Shown here: positions 33,169 to 41,637 of the stretch, piece by piece
How the letters are laid out: each line of letters opens with the position of its first letter
Position numbering within the stretch: position 1 is the stretch's first letter
Source: an uncultured Paracoccaceae bacterium
Lineage (GTDB): Bacteria > Pseudomonadota > Alphaproteobacteria > Rhodobacterales > Rhodobacteraceae
Reading direction: 5' to 3'
DNA length: 64,000 nt
Assembly: GCA_913041145.1 (NCBI GenBank)
Contig: CAJWHE010000007.1
Span: 1-64,000, forward strand
The notes under the pieces: generated by a model
The model's database searches: none
What the model saw: only the letters and a program-made list of their open reading frames with translations
What the model was told of the DNA's origin: nothing
Made by a program: the position numbers and the translations under genes

Positions 33169-35190
33169 TTAATTATTTCTTTTATTTTCTAATTCAGGAA
33201 AGTCTTTTAACATTTTGTTATAAGTTGATTCTATAGCAGCACCATTTAACCTGTTTGAGTCTGAGGGGTCCCAATTTTCAATCTCTGAAAAAATCCGATG
33301 TTTTGCGTAAAACCGCCACGTAATTGGTAAGTTAGCCAAACATTTTGTTAAAACATCATAATTTGTTTTATTCCAAACCTTTTCATACTCTATTCGAGCG
33401 TCACAAGGGCTGTAGAATGAAGTATTAGGTGCTTCCGAGGCTCTTATTGTATCTCTTAATTTTTTTGTCTCAACTTTGTCTACTATTGGTAAATTATTTT
33501 TCTCAAAAGAAATAACAACACCGTAATCTAATCTTGCTCCGTCGACTGAAACCCAATCTCGTTTTACATCAAGTAAAACGCTCTCAGGATCTCGGTTTAA
33601 AGCATTACCCCAGCCACCAGCACCACCACAGGTCACATGGATCCTATCACCTGGATCAAGAGATAAAATATCAGTATTTCTCAAATTAAACTCTTTGTCT
33701 GTATTAGGGTTTCGGATAAATTTAGACGCACCTCCAGCTCTTCCTTCAGAAATACCCCAACCAGAAAACCGGGTTCTATCTCTATTTCTCGCTGTAACTT
33801 TTGTATTTGGAGATAGTGCCTCAAAAATAAAGTCAGTTCCTAAACCTCCTCTATGTTCTCCAGGTCCTGCAGAGTCCTTGCTTAATCCATAGCTATGAAC
33901 TCGAATACCTGCTTCTACCTCATTTACCTCTACTGGTGAGTTCTTTAAAAAGCCAGAATTTGCTCCAGACCCATCTGTTCCGTCTGCAAGTTTTGTTCCT
34001 CCTGAGCCTCCTGTCATAGGGTTAACAGCAGCCATAATCCTTCTTCCAGTCAGAGTATCTGTAGTATTTACATTTAGGATTGGTCCACCACTCGCAGGAG
34101 CGCCCATTAGACGATCTGGTACAGCTTTTGCAAAAGCTCCAAAGGTCAAACCGTGAAGTCTATTACATGATAACGTCCGCATTCCTACGGCAGCAGGAAA
34201 ACTAGGATTAACAATAGTCCCAGAAGGTAATATACATTTACATGCTCGCGTGATGCCAGAATTAAGATATAAACGTGGGTCAAGAGAGTATAGCACATAT
34301 ACTACCCCAACCATCATCAACACATGCCTAGGATCTCCACCAGTTGGCATATTCATAGAACTTTCCAACTGAGGATCTGAACCAGTAAAATCAAGTATTA
34401 ACTCATCACCCTTTATAATTAATAATAAACGAAGCCTACAAGGCCACCCGTTAACAGAATCTTCATCAATATATTCTGAGAAATCATATTCTCCATCGGG
34501 CAACTCAGAAATAATTGCCCTAGCTTGCTGTTCAGCATAATCTAACAAGTCACCAACACCGTTTTTAAATGTATCAACTCCAAAACGTTCGATCATCTCA
34601 TGAACTTTACGTTCTCCCGTATTACATGCTGCAATTTGAGCTTTTAAATCACCCCAGTTTTGCTCTGGTGCTCGGACATTAGTAAGAAAAACATCTAACA
34701 TTTTCTGGTTTAGCTTTCCCTCTTCCAAAATTTTCATTGGTGGCATGCGAACTCCCTCTTGATGAACCTCGGAGAGACTTCGTGATAATGAAGCTGGCAC
34801 GGCTCCACCTACATCAGTATTGTGGATATGACCCACAGAAAAAGCTACAAGTTCGTCTTTATGAAATATAGGCTTCCAAATGTGCATATCCGGTGGGTGA
34901 GTGCAAACAAATCCAGAATATGGATCATTTGTCATGCAAATATCACCCGGCTTATAGTCATTTATTAACTTTATAGCGCCCGAGTAATTAAGGCCAACGA
35001 ACCAAGTTGCTCCTAATTCGGTAGGTGTTGCAAATGTTTCACCTGTTGGTGTTGTCAATCCAGTTGTAAAATCCTCAGTTTCTTTAACAAATGTTGAATG
35101 AGCCGTGCGATACAGAGTAAATGCCATACTTTCTGCAGCCGCCCTAGTATGATTTTTTAATATTTCGAGGGTAATTTTATCAATCGCCAT
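33169..35190 (-). CDS. hyuB: Hydantoinase B family protein (pair 2) with C-terminal extension
   Basis: A 673-residue HyuB subunit. The N-terminal TLEILKNHTRAAAESMAFTL, DICMTNDPYSGFVCTHPPDMHIWKP region (about 92-116) and VGHIHNTDVGGAVPASLSR (about 128-146) hold the acidic and His residues of the family, and GGAGGWGNALNRDPE lies near residue 529. Beyond the usual end, a tail of about 80 residues (from about 590) has aromatic-rich, helical sequence including NLPITWRFYAKHRIF. The other HyuB here lacks this. GGAAGATG precedes the start, which lies 11 bp inside the end of its HyuA partner. Resemblance to acetone/acetophenone carboxylase subunits is possible but not decisive. Confidence 0.9.
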   Translation of the reverse strand: MAIDKITLEILKNHTRAAAESMAFTLYRTAHSTFVKETEDFTTGLTTPTGETFATPTELGATWFVGLNYSGAIKLINDYKPGDICMTNDPYSGFVCTHPPDMHIWKPIFHKDELVAFSVGHIHNTDVGGAVPASLSRSLSEVHQEGVRMPPMKILEEGKLNQKMLDVFLTNVRAPEQNWGDLKAQIAACNTGERKVHEMIERFGVDTFKNGVGDLLDYAEQQARAIISELPDGEYDFSEYIDEDSVNGWPCRLRLLLIIKGDELILDFTGSDPQLESSMNMPTGGDPRHVLMMVGVVYVLYSLDPRLYLNSGITRACKCILPSGTIVNPSFPAAVGMRTLSCNRLHGLTFGAFAKAVPDRLMGAPASGGPILNVNTTDTLTGRRIMAAVNPMTGGSGGTKLADGTDGSGANSGFLKNSPVEVNEVEAGIRVHSYGLSKDSAGPGEHRGGLGTDFIFEALSPNTKVTARNRDRTRFSGWGISEGRAGGASKFIRNPNTDKEFNLRNTDILSLDPGDRIHVTCGGAGGWGNALNRDPESVLLDVKRDWVSVDGARLDYGVVISFEKNNLPIVDKVETKKLRDTIRASEAPNTSFYSPCDARIEYEKVWNKTNYDVLTKCLANLPITWRFYAKHRIFSEIENWDPSDSNRLNGAAIESTYNKMLKDFPELENKRNN

Positions 35191-37237
35191 TTCGCATCTT
35201 CCTTTTACTAATAATCAAGTTTTTAAATTGATCAACTTTTACATCGAAATCAGGTAAAACTACCGTTGTCGTATCATTTTGACTTATAATTGCGGGGCCA
35301 GTAAAATGATGCCCTGGCTCTAATTTATCTCTCTCAAATAAAGATGCGTTAAATTCTTGTCCATCCAAGTAAATCGTGTGGGATATTAAAGGCTTGGCTA
35401 GTTGTTTATATTCTGGATGAGTTAAAAACTTTGGTTTTGGAACTTCTCCAGAAATAACAAGTCTGAGATTAACTATTTGAACCTCCGCATTTGGGTCTGA
35501 ATGCTCATAAATTGAATGATGGGCTTCATGAAACAACCTAGCTAAACCATCAACAACTAATGCGTCTAAATCATTTTTTTCGAAAGCAGTTTCGATCTCA
35601 TATGACTGACCACGATATCGCATGTCAGCAGACCATGAAAGTTTGGACTCTCCATCAAACCCTTGCTCCTTTCTTAACCAGTGAGTAGCTTCCTCTTCCA
35701 AAAATTTTGCTGTTTCTCGTAAGTTTGAAAGACCATTTTGATCCAAATCAATCATTACTGTTCTAATAAAATCATTTCTTATGTCAGCGATCAAGCCACC
35801 GTATGCAGATAAAACTCCCGGTGTTGGTGGCACAATGACTTCTCTTAAACCTAACTCCCTGGCTAGAAAGCAACCGATCATAGGCCCTGCTCCACCAAAA
35901 GGTAGTAGGCTGAAGCTCCGAGGATCGGCACCAAACCTTGAAAGTAGCTTAGTAGTTTCTAAAAACATTCCAGATACTGAGACGTCTATAATACTTTGAG
36001 CCGTCTTTTTAACATTCATGGATAGCGCTTCAGCTAGTGGTAGTAAGGCATCTCTGGCTGCTGATACGTTAAGTTCGACCTTGCCATAACCTAGTTTCCC
36101 TTCACCAAGGAGGCCCAAGACAGCAAAAGCATCAGTGATTGTGGGCCTCTTTCCTCCTTGTCCATAACAAGCTGGACCTGGATTTGAACCGGCGCTTTCT
36201 GGTCCAACCTTTAAGACGCCAAAATCATCAACCCAAGCAATTGATCCTCCACCTTCTCCAATTGATGTAACAGAAACAGTTGGTACATATATTGGAAAGT
36301 CACCAACCATCTCACCACTGCTGTAAGCTGGTTCACCATTACTTATAACGGCAACATCAGCACTTGTGCCTCCCACATCAAAACTTAAGATACTGCTAAC
36401 ACCAACTTTTTTTGCAATCTCTGCCGCACCAATCACACCAGTGGCAGTTCCAGATAATAGCATAGAAATAGGATCAGATTTTCCTAATTCTGCTGTCATA
36501 ACACCCCCGTTTGATTTGCCGATCATTGGGATTGCTGGAATTCCAGCTGATTTAAGCGCATTTTGAAACGCAGTTAAATAGTTTGCGACGCGACGTTGAA
36601 CGTATCCGGCAACGGTTGTTGTTACCGTGCGTTCATATTCCCTGATAACGGGCCAGACATCAGATGATAAAGTAACAGCCATTTCAGGTTCAATTGAATT
36701 TATAATTTCTCTAATACGTCTTTCATGCTTATTGTTTGCATAGCTATGCAGAAGCGCTATCACTATTGTATCACTACCCATATCTTTAGCAGACTGTATG
36801 GCTTTTTTTACTGTCTCTTCATTCAATTCAGAATCAACACTTCCATCTTTTAATATCCGTTGTGATATCCCAAAAACTCTTTCTCTGGGGACTAAAGGGT
36901 TAGCTCTCTTAGAGAAAATATTGTAAGGGTCTGGTACTTTTAACCTAGCTACTTCCAAAACATCTTCAAAACCACTCGTAACAAATAAAGCTAGTTCTGC
37001 ACCTGATCTTTGAATAACTGTATTGATGCCCACTGTCGTTCCGTGACTAAACCAAGAGACCTCAGTTGGATTTAATACTCCTTTTTCCTGAAGTTCAGAC
37101 ACACCAAGTACTATTTCTGACCCAGGATTGTTGGGGGTTGAAAGAACCTTGTGAGTATTCAGAGATGAGTTTTTTTCATTAAAAACACAAAAATCCGTAA
37201 ACGTTCCCCCGATATCTACTGCTACTCTATATGCCAT
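35180..37237 (-). CDS. hyuA: Hydantoinase/oxoprolinase A family protein (pair 2)
   Basis: A 685-residue HyuA subunit with AVDIGGTFTDFCVF (about 6-19), WFSHGTTVGINTVI (about 62-75), the DVWPVIREYERTVTT segment, LSFDVGGTSADVAVI (near 286), SIGEGGGSIAWV and LPFGGAGPMIG (near 450). These make up the actin-like ATP-binding core. It is the first enzyme gene after iclR, with only 4 bp between, and overlaps hyuB by 11 bp, so pair 2 is translated in close coupling. Function is ATP-driven opening of a cyclic amide or carboxylation; which one cannot be settled from sequence. Confidence 0.92.
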   Translation of the reverse strand: MAYRVAVDIGGTFTDFCVFNEKNSSLNTHKVLSTPNNPGSEIVLGVSELQEKGVLNPTEVSWFSHGTTVGINTVIQRSGAELALFVTSGFEDVLEVARLKVPDPYNIFSKRANPLVPRERVFGISQRILKDGSVDSELNEETVKKAIQSAKDMGSDTIVIALLHSYANNKHERRIREIINSIEPEMAVTLSSDVWPVIREYERTVTTTVAGYVQRRVANYLTAFQNALKSAGIPAIPMIGKSNGGVMTAELGKSDPISMLLSGTATGVIGAAEIAKKVGVSSILSFDVGGTSADVAVISNGEPAYSSGEMVGDFPIYVPTVSVTSIGEGGGSIAWVDDFGVLKVGPESAGSNPGPACYGQGGKRPTITDAFAVLGLLGEGKLGYGKVELNVSAARDALLPLAEALSMNVKKTAQSIIDVSVSGMFLETTKLLSRFGADPRSFSLLPFGGAGPMIGCFLARELGLREVIVPPTPGVLSAYGGLIADIRNDFIRTVMIDLDQNGLSNLRETAKFLEEEATHWLRKEQGFDGESKLSWSADMRYRGQSYEIETAFEKNDLDALVVDGLARLFHEAHHSIYEHSDPNAEVQIVNLRLVISGEVPKPKFLTHPEYKQLAKPLISHTIYLDGQEFNASLFERDKLEPGHHFTGPAIISQNDTTTVVLPDFDVKVDQFKNLIISKRKMRNGD

Positions 37238-37241
37238 ATTT

Positions 37242-38039
37242 TTACCTTACACTAAGCTGTCTAATGTTACTGTTGTCTTGTTTGCTAAATAATGTATTTT
37301 CTATTGCTTTTGCAGATCTTTTAACTTCTTGAATAATACTATCTTTACGTTTAAAAAAACGTGGCGTTAGCATAACCATATTAAGGGCAGCCTTTGGTAA
37401 GCCGGACGCATCAGTGATTGGAACTGCTACTCCGCTTGCTCCCTCGAATCTCTCATCAACAGATAATGAATACCCTCTATTTCGGCAAATTCGGATACGC
37501 TCCATTATCGTACTTGTTGAAGTTAAAGTTTTTGGAGTTAACGAAACTTTAGAAACCCTATTTATATATTTATAACTTTCATCTTCAGGCAGACATGAAA
37601 GAATAGCATGCCCAAGTGATGTACACCAACCTGGAATAGTAGGAGACTTTGCGACTGAGTAACTCATTAATTGCGATGATTGTCGAAAACCTGCAATTTT
37701 TACATCATATCGATCATTTGGAACTCCTAGCACTACGCTTTCTTCAAAAAGGACTAAGAGGCGATCCATCTCTTTTGCTGCAGTACGTCTAATTGCTCCG
37801 TCTAACCCCCCTACCCAACCAACAGATCTTTTAAGGTTTGAATTTAGAACAAAAGAGTTATGAGATATTTTTTCTAGGTACCCTTCTTCCACCAAAGTAT
37901 ACACTAAGGTATGAGCAGAACTCTTAGGAATTGATAGGTTAGAGCTTAGTTCCCCTAAGGAAACTGAGGCAACCGCAGACTCACAGTATTCTAGGATTCT
38001 CAGGGTACGTACAGCTGATTTAACATTATTATTAGGCAT
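37242..38039 (-). CDS. IclR-family transcriptional regulator
   Basis: A 265-residue regulator. Residues 6-65 form the winged helix-turn-helix (LGELSSNLSIPKSSAHTLVYTL), and the rest is the IclR effector domain, with PGWCTSLGHAILSCLPEDE (near 135-155) and the C-terminal GYSLSVDERFEGASGVAVPITDASG stretch (near 195-220) that lines the ligand pocket. It is the first gene of the hydantoinase operon and divergent from the SDR-ABC transporter operon, so it most likely controls both. A perfect palindrome, TTCACATATGTGAA, starts 15 bp upstream of its start codon, a natural autoregulatory operator. Confidence 0.93.
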   Translation of the reverse strand: MPNNNVKSAVRTLRILEYCESAVASVSLGELSSNLSIPKSSAHTLVYTLVEEGYLEKISHNSFVLNSNLKRSVGWVGGLDGAIRRTAAKEMDRLLVLFEESVVLGVPNDRYDVKIAGFRQSSQLMSYSVAKSPTIPGWCTSLGHAILSCLPEDESYKYINRVSKVSLTPKTLTSTSTIMERIRICRNRGYSLSVDERFEGASGVAVPITDASGLPKAALNMVMLTPRFFKRKDSIIQEVKRSAKAIENTLFSKQDNSNIRQLSVR

Positions 38040-38053
38040 ATCACTCTCATTAA

Positions 38054-38067
38054 TTCACATATGTGAA
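38054..38067. promoter_or_regulatory. Perfect palindromic operator between iclR and the ABC operon
   Basis: TTCACATATGTGAA is a perfect 14-bp palindrome, followed 6 bp later by a half site TTCACAA (38074-38080). Location between a regulator and its divergent operon, right next to the iclR start, fits a repressor site. A 13/14 copy occurs at 9621-9634. Confidence 0.6.
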
Positions 38068-38115
38068 GGACAGTTCACAATTATAAAATAAACTATTGAC
38101 TTATATTAGATTTAT

Positions 38116-38143
38116 TTGTCAAGTTTTATATATATATTATATA
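38116..38143 (+). promoter_or_regulatory. Possible promoter of the SDR-ABC transporter operon
   Basis: TTGTCA (38116-38121), a 16-nt spacer and TATATA (38138-38143) fit a sigma-70 promoter about 35 bp before the SDR start codon. The region is a run of AT repeats, so alternative -10 elements exist; TTGACT at 38096-38101 is another possible -35. Confidence 0.35.
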
Positions 38144-38177
38144 TTTATAAAAAGATTAAGTGGGGATAATTTTTATA

Positions 38178-38936
38178 ATGACAGTATCAGAAAATCGAGT
38201 TTCGTTAGTAACCGGCGGTGCTCGGGGAATAGGTAGAGGTTGCGCTCTTAAGTTAGCAAGTCTTGGGTCCTCTATAATTTTGGTCGACCTTCTTGAAGCA
38301 GAAATGAAAAACACAAAAAAAGAAATTGAGAATTTAGGGGTCTCTTGCCTAACTTATATTGCCGACGTCTCTGACCATAATAGAGCCAAAGAAATAGCTT
38401 CTGATGTTTTCAAAAAGTGGGGAAGAATTGATGTTCTTGTTAACAATGCAGGAAAAGCAAACCCAAAAGGAATTTTAGAAATTACAGAAGAAGAGTACGA
38501 CACAACACTGAACATTAATTTAAAGAGCTGTTTTAACTATATCCAAGCAGTCGCGCCATATATGCTAGATGCTAAGTGGGGTAGAATTATCTCAATGTCG
38601 TCATTAAATGCTCATAGTGGTGGGGTAACAGCAGCAGTATCAAAATTCTCCTACACTTCTGCTAAAGCAGGAATACTCGGGATGACAAGAGCCTTGGCAA
38701 AGGAATTAGGTCCGGACATCTTAGTGAATGCGGTATGCCCTGGTCTTATAAAAACTGAAATTACTAAGAATGCTGTGATCGCAGCGCGAGAACCGGAATT
38801 AGTAAAAGGTATAGCTCTAAAACGTGTTGGAACCCCAACAGATGTCGCAGAGTTAGTAGGTTTTCTTGCCCTATCTGAACCTAATTTTATTACTGGGCAA
38901 GATATTACCATTGATGGATTTCAATGGAATCGTTGA
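38178..38936 (+). CDS. SDR-family oxidoreductase, FabG-like
   Basis: A classical short-chain dehydrogenase of 252 residues: LVTGGARGIGRGCAL for NAD(P) binding (about 8-22), NNAGKANPKG (about 84-93), SMSSLNAHSGG with the catalytic Ser near 137, Tyr-Lys in FSYTSAKAGILGM, and ITGQDITIDGFQWNR at the end, where GG is usual after DG. I chose ATG 38178; the frame is open to a GTG six codons earlier, but the internal ATG better fits other SDR starts. It leads the plus-strand operon with the dipeptide-type transporter and is divergent from iclR. Confidence 0.9.
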   Translation: MTVSENRVSLVTGGARGIGRGCALKLASLGSSIILVDLLEAEMKNTKKEIENLGVSCLTYIADVSDHNRAKEIASDVFKKWGRIDVLVNNAGKANPKGILEITEEEYDTTLNINLKSCFNYIQAVAPYMLDAKWGRIISMSSLNAHSGGVTAAVSKFSYTSAKAGILGMTRALAKELGPDILVNAVCPGLIKTEITKNAVIAAREPELVKGIALKRVGTPTDVAELVGFLALSEPNFITGQDITIDGFQWNR

Positions 38937-38967
38937 CTAAAATTATCACCAAAGAAAGGAAAATATA

Positions 38968-40533
38968 ATGTTTAAGATTAATATTATAAAAAGCCTGACT
39001 CTTGTTATGGCTTTAATACTTGGGGGTACGATGATTACCCCAACAGGTTTGGAGGCAAAAAATAAGTTTATTTTTGCTAACTCTTCACCTTATGACACCA
39101 TGGACCCTCACGCATTGTATGATGTCGGCCGGGTTGCTTATCGTATCAATCTTTATGATGGTTTGCTAAGATGGTTAGACAACCCACCAAAGCTATCTCC
39201 GTGGTTAGCTGACAGTTATGATATTTCAGAAGATGGTACTTCTTATACTTTTCATTTAAATAAAGGTGCAACTTTTCATGATGGCTCACCAGTAGAAGCA
39301 AGTGATGTTGTGTATTCAATTGAACGTATTTTGGCTCTGAAAAAAGGAGCTTACTCTCTTTTTACTAAATCAGTTGAACCAGGATCTACAAAAGCTATTG
39401 ACGCACATACAGTGCAATTTAACCTTGTTGAAGCATCCTCTATTTTTCTAGCAACAGTTCCTGCTATCCATATTTTAAACTCATCACTTGTACAATCACA
39501 CGAAGTTGATGGTGATTTAGGTGCTAAATGGCTCTCTCAAAATGATGCAGGGTCTGGTTCATTTGAGCTTGATAGATATGATCCAGCAATAGGGTTCTCA
39601 GCTAAACGTTTTGAAAATCACTTTATGGGTTGGGGCGACAAGTATCTTGATGAAATCGAATTTAGAACTGTAATCGAGATTAATTCTCGAGTGCTTGGAC
39701 TAATGAATGGCGACTTTCATGGAACAGATGGTTACCTTCCACAAGATCAGGTTAAGCGTTTAGAAGCCTCTGATAATGTAAATGTGCAAGTAGAAGAATC
39801 TATGCGTATCTTTTATGTTATTTTGAATCACAATCGTGAGATAATGCAGGATATTAATTTCCGAAAAGCTCTTTCATATGCATTTGATTATGATTCTTTC
39901 ATAAATGACATATTGGGTGGTTCTGTAGCACGAAACCCAGCTCCTATGCCTAATAATATCTGGGGAAATCCAACAGAAGAAAAAGGCTATACTTACGATA
40001 TGGATAAGGCACGTGAATACCTTGCGAAGGTAAAGAAACCTATTCCTGAATTTGTTCTTGGTGCCTTAGCTGGCTACGGACAAACTGGACAAGCTGCGGC
40101 TTTATTTCAAAACAGTCTAACCAAGCTTGGTTTAAAAACTAGAATCGTTGAAGAGCCATGGTCAGTAGTTTCTAAGAAGATGAGAGACGAACAGCAAATG
40201 TACGACTCATTATTTATTTGGAAATCTACATATTATGCAGATCCAAATAACTGGATAGGTGAGCTCTATTCTTGTGACCAAATTGGTGCCAGAAATAACT
40301 CCTGGTACTGTAATCCTGAAGTAGACGCGCTACTAAATGCGGCGCGCGTTGAACCAGACCAAGCCAAAAGAGCTGTAAACTATAAAAAAGCGGCGAAGTT
40401 GGTAATGGATGATGCTGGCGGTATTTTTGTGTATAATACTGTTTGGTTCGGACCTTATAACAAAGATGTTAAAGGCGTTCGCTTTTCACCAATTGGCAAC
40501 GCTCAAGAAATGCGTTGGGTTTACTTCGATTAA
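38968..40533 (+). CDS. ABC transporter substrate-binding protein, family 5 (DppA/OppA type)
   Basis: A 521-residue periplasmic binding protein with a Sec signal peptide (about 30 residues, hydrophobic LTLVMALILGGTMI). Family marks are DTMDPHALYD (near 45), the SBP_bac_5 signature YTFHLNKGATFHDGSPVEASDVVYSIERIL (spread over about 90-120), and SYAFDYDSFINDILGG (near 307). Members bind peptides, nickel-chelates, opines or other amides. AAAGGA precedes the ATG. It comes 31 bp after the SDR and before the four membrane/ATPase genes, so the operon encodes a full importer. Context suggests a cyclic amide or peptide-like ligand. Confidence 0.93.
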   Translation: MFKINIIKSLTLVMALILGGTMITPTGLEAKNKFIFANSSPYDTMDPHALYDVGRVAYRINLYDGLLRWLDNPPKLSPWLADSYDISEDGTSYTFHLNKGATFHDGSPVEASDVVYSIERILALKKGAYSLFTKSVEPGSTKAIDAHTVQFNLVEASSIFLATVPAIHILNSSLVQSHEVDGDLGAKWLSQNDAGSGSFELDRYDPAIGFSAKRFENHFMGWGDKYLDEIEFRTVIEINSRVLGLMNGDFHGTDGYLPQDQVKRLEASDNVNVQVEESMRIFYVILNHNREIMQDINFRKALSYAFDYDSFINDILGGSVARNPAPMPNNIWGNPTEEKGYTYDMDKAREYLAKVKKPIPEFVLGALAGYGQTGQAAALFQNSLTKLGLKTRIVEEPWSVVSKKMRDEQQMYDSLFIWKSTYYADPNNWIGELYSCDQIGARNNSWYCNPEVDALLNAARVEPDQAKRAVNYKKAAKLVMDDAGGIFVYNTVWFGPYNKDVKGVRFSPIGNAQEMRWVYFD

Positions 40534-40543
40534 TAAGCACATC

Positions 40544-40573
40544 TTAGGAGCAGCAAAAATAAGCTGCTCCTAA
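40544..40573 (+). other. Strong hairpin between the binding-protein and permease genes
   Basis: TTAGGAGCAGC (40544-40554) and GCTGCTCCTAA (40563-40573) form a perfect 11-bp stem with an 8-nt loop. No T run follows. It most likely protects the upstream binding-protein mRNA from 3' decay, or reduces read-through into the permease genes. Confidence 0.8.
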
Positions 40574-40632
40574 CGCTAAACAACATTTTAAATTAAAAAA
40601 ACAATAAAGTTAATTATAGATTAGAAAGAATT

Positions 40633-41637
40633 ATGCGAATTTTATACTTAATTTTTAATAGACTCGTTTGGTTCTTTCCAACAGTATTTGGTCTATTGTT
40701 GCTCGTTTTTACTATCAGTCACATTATTCCAGCAGACCCAGTGGCTTTTTTAGCTGGAGATAACGCAACAAATGAGCAAATTGCAGATTTAAGAGCACAA
40801 TACGGTTTTGACAAACCGCTATACATTCAGTTCATAAATTATGTGTTGGGCACCTTTCAAGGCGACTTAGGAATTAGCTTGTACACACAAAGACCAATAT
40901 CAGATGATTTATTGGGGAGACTACCTGCTACACTAGAGCTAACTTTTGTCTCTGTTCTAATTTCAGCTATACTCGGTGTCCCGTTAGGTGTAATCGCAGC
41001 CGTTTATCGAAATTCTGTTGCTGATCATATTCTTAGGTTAATAACGGTATCTGGTCTCGCAATTGCTAGCTTTTGGTTAGCTATATTATTTCAGTTATTT
41101 TTTGCAATGGAGCTTCAATGGACACCACTTCAAGGGCGAATTGACGGTTGGGGTCCAGATCATATCACAGGATTTTTTCTATTAGATAGTCTTTTAGTAG
41201 GCGATTGGGAATCTTTTGGAAGTGCCTTTAGCCATCTAGTCTTACCTGTAGCAACTTTAGCTTTCCCTGCTATGGCAACCATAATGAGATTCACCCGGGC
41301 TGGTGTCTTAGACGCAATTAATTCTAACTACGTACTATATGAACAGGCTATGGGGTTCCCAGAGAGAATTATTATTTGGAAGTACATCCTTAGAAACGCG
41401 TTAATTGGAACCGTCACACAGATAGGTCTTATATTTGGTCTTCTACTAGCTGGCACTGTAGTTGTTGAAGCTGTTTTTGATTGGCCCGGTCTTGGTCTAT
41501 ATGCTGTTCAATCAATAATGAACTCAGATTATAACGCAATTATGGGATTTACATTAATTACTGGCACTATGTTTATTCTTATCAATCTATTAGTTGATGT
41601 TCTTCAAGGAGTAATGGATCCTAGGAGTGAGCTTTAA
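40633..41637 (+). CDS. ABC transporter permease, DppB/OppB type
   Basis: A 334-residue inner-membrane protein with about six helices. The start MRILYLIFNRLVWFFPTVFGLLLLVF and HIIPADPVAFLAGDNAT are typical of DppB. The cytoplasmic EAA loop, which contacts the ATPases, is in YVLYEQAMGFPERIIIWKYI (about 236-255), though it reads EQAMGFPE rather than the standard EAARAxG. TVVVEAVFDWPGLG (near 277-290) is another family mark. It is preceded by a strong hairpin after the binding-protein gene and shares one base with the next permease (TAATG). Confidence 0.94.
   Translation: MRILYLIFNRLVWFFPTVFGLLLLVFTISHIIPADPVAFLAGDNATNEQIADLRAQYGFDKPLYIQFINYVLGTFQGDLGISLYTQRPISDDLLGRLPATLELTFVSVLISAILGVPLGVIAAVYRNSVADHILRLITVSGLAIASFWLAILFQLFFAMELQWTPLQGRIDGWGPDHITGFFLLDSLLVGDWESFGSAFSHLVLPVATLAFPAMATIMRFTRAGVLDAINSNYVLYEQAMGFPERIIIWKYILRNALIGTVTQIGLIFGLLLAGTVVVEAVFDWPGLGLYAVQSIMNSDYNAIMGFTLITGTMFILINLLVDVLQGVMDPRSEL

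Noticed and set aside
38120-38150. TA-repeat tract before the SDR-ABC operon considered as a microsatellite or origin-like element
   Set aside because: It is short and irregular, and is explained by the AT-rich promoter region; no DnaA boxes or iterons were seen nearby.
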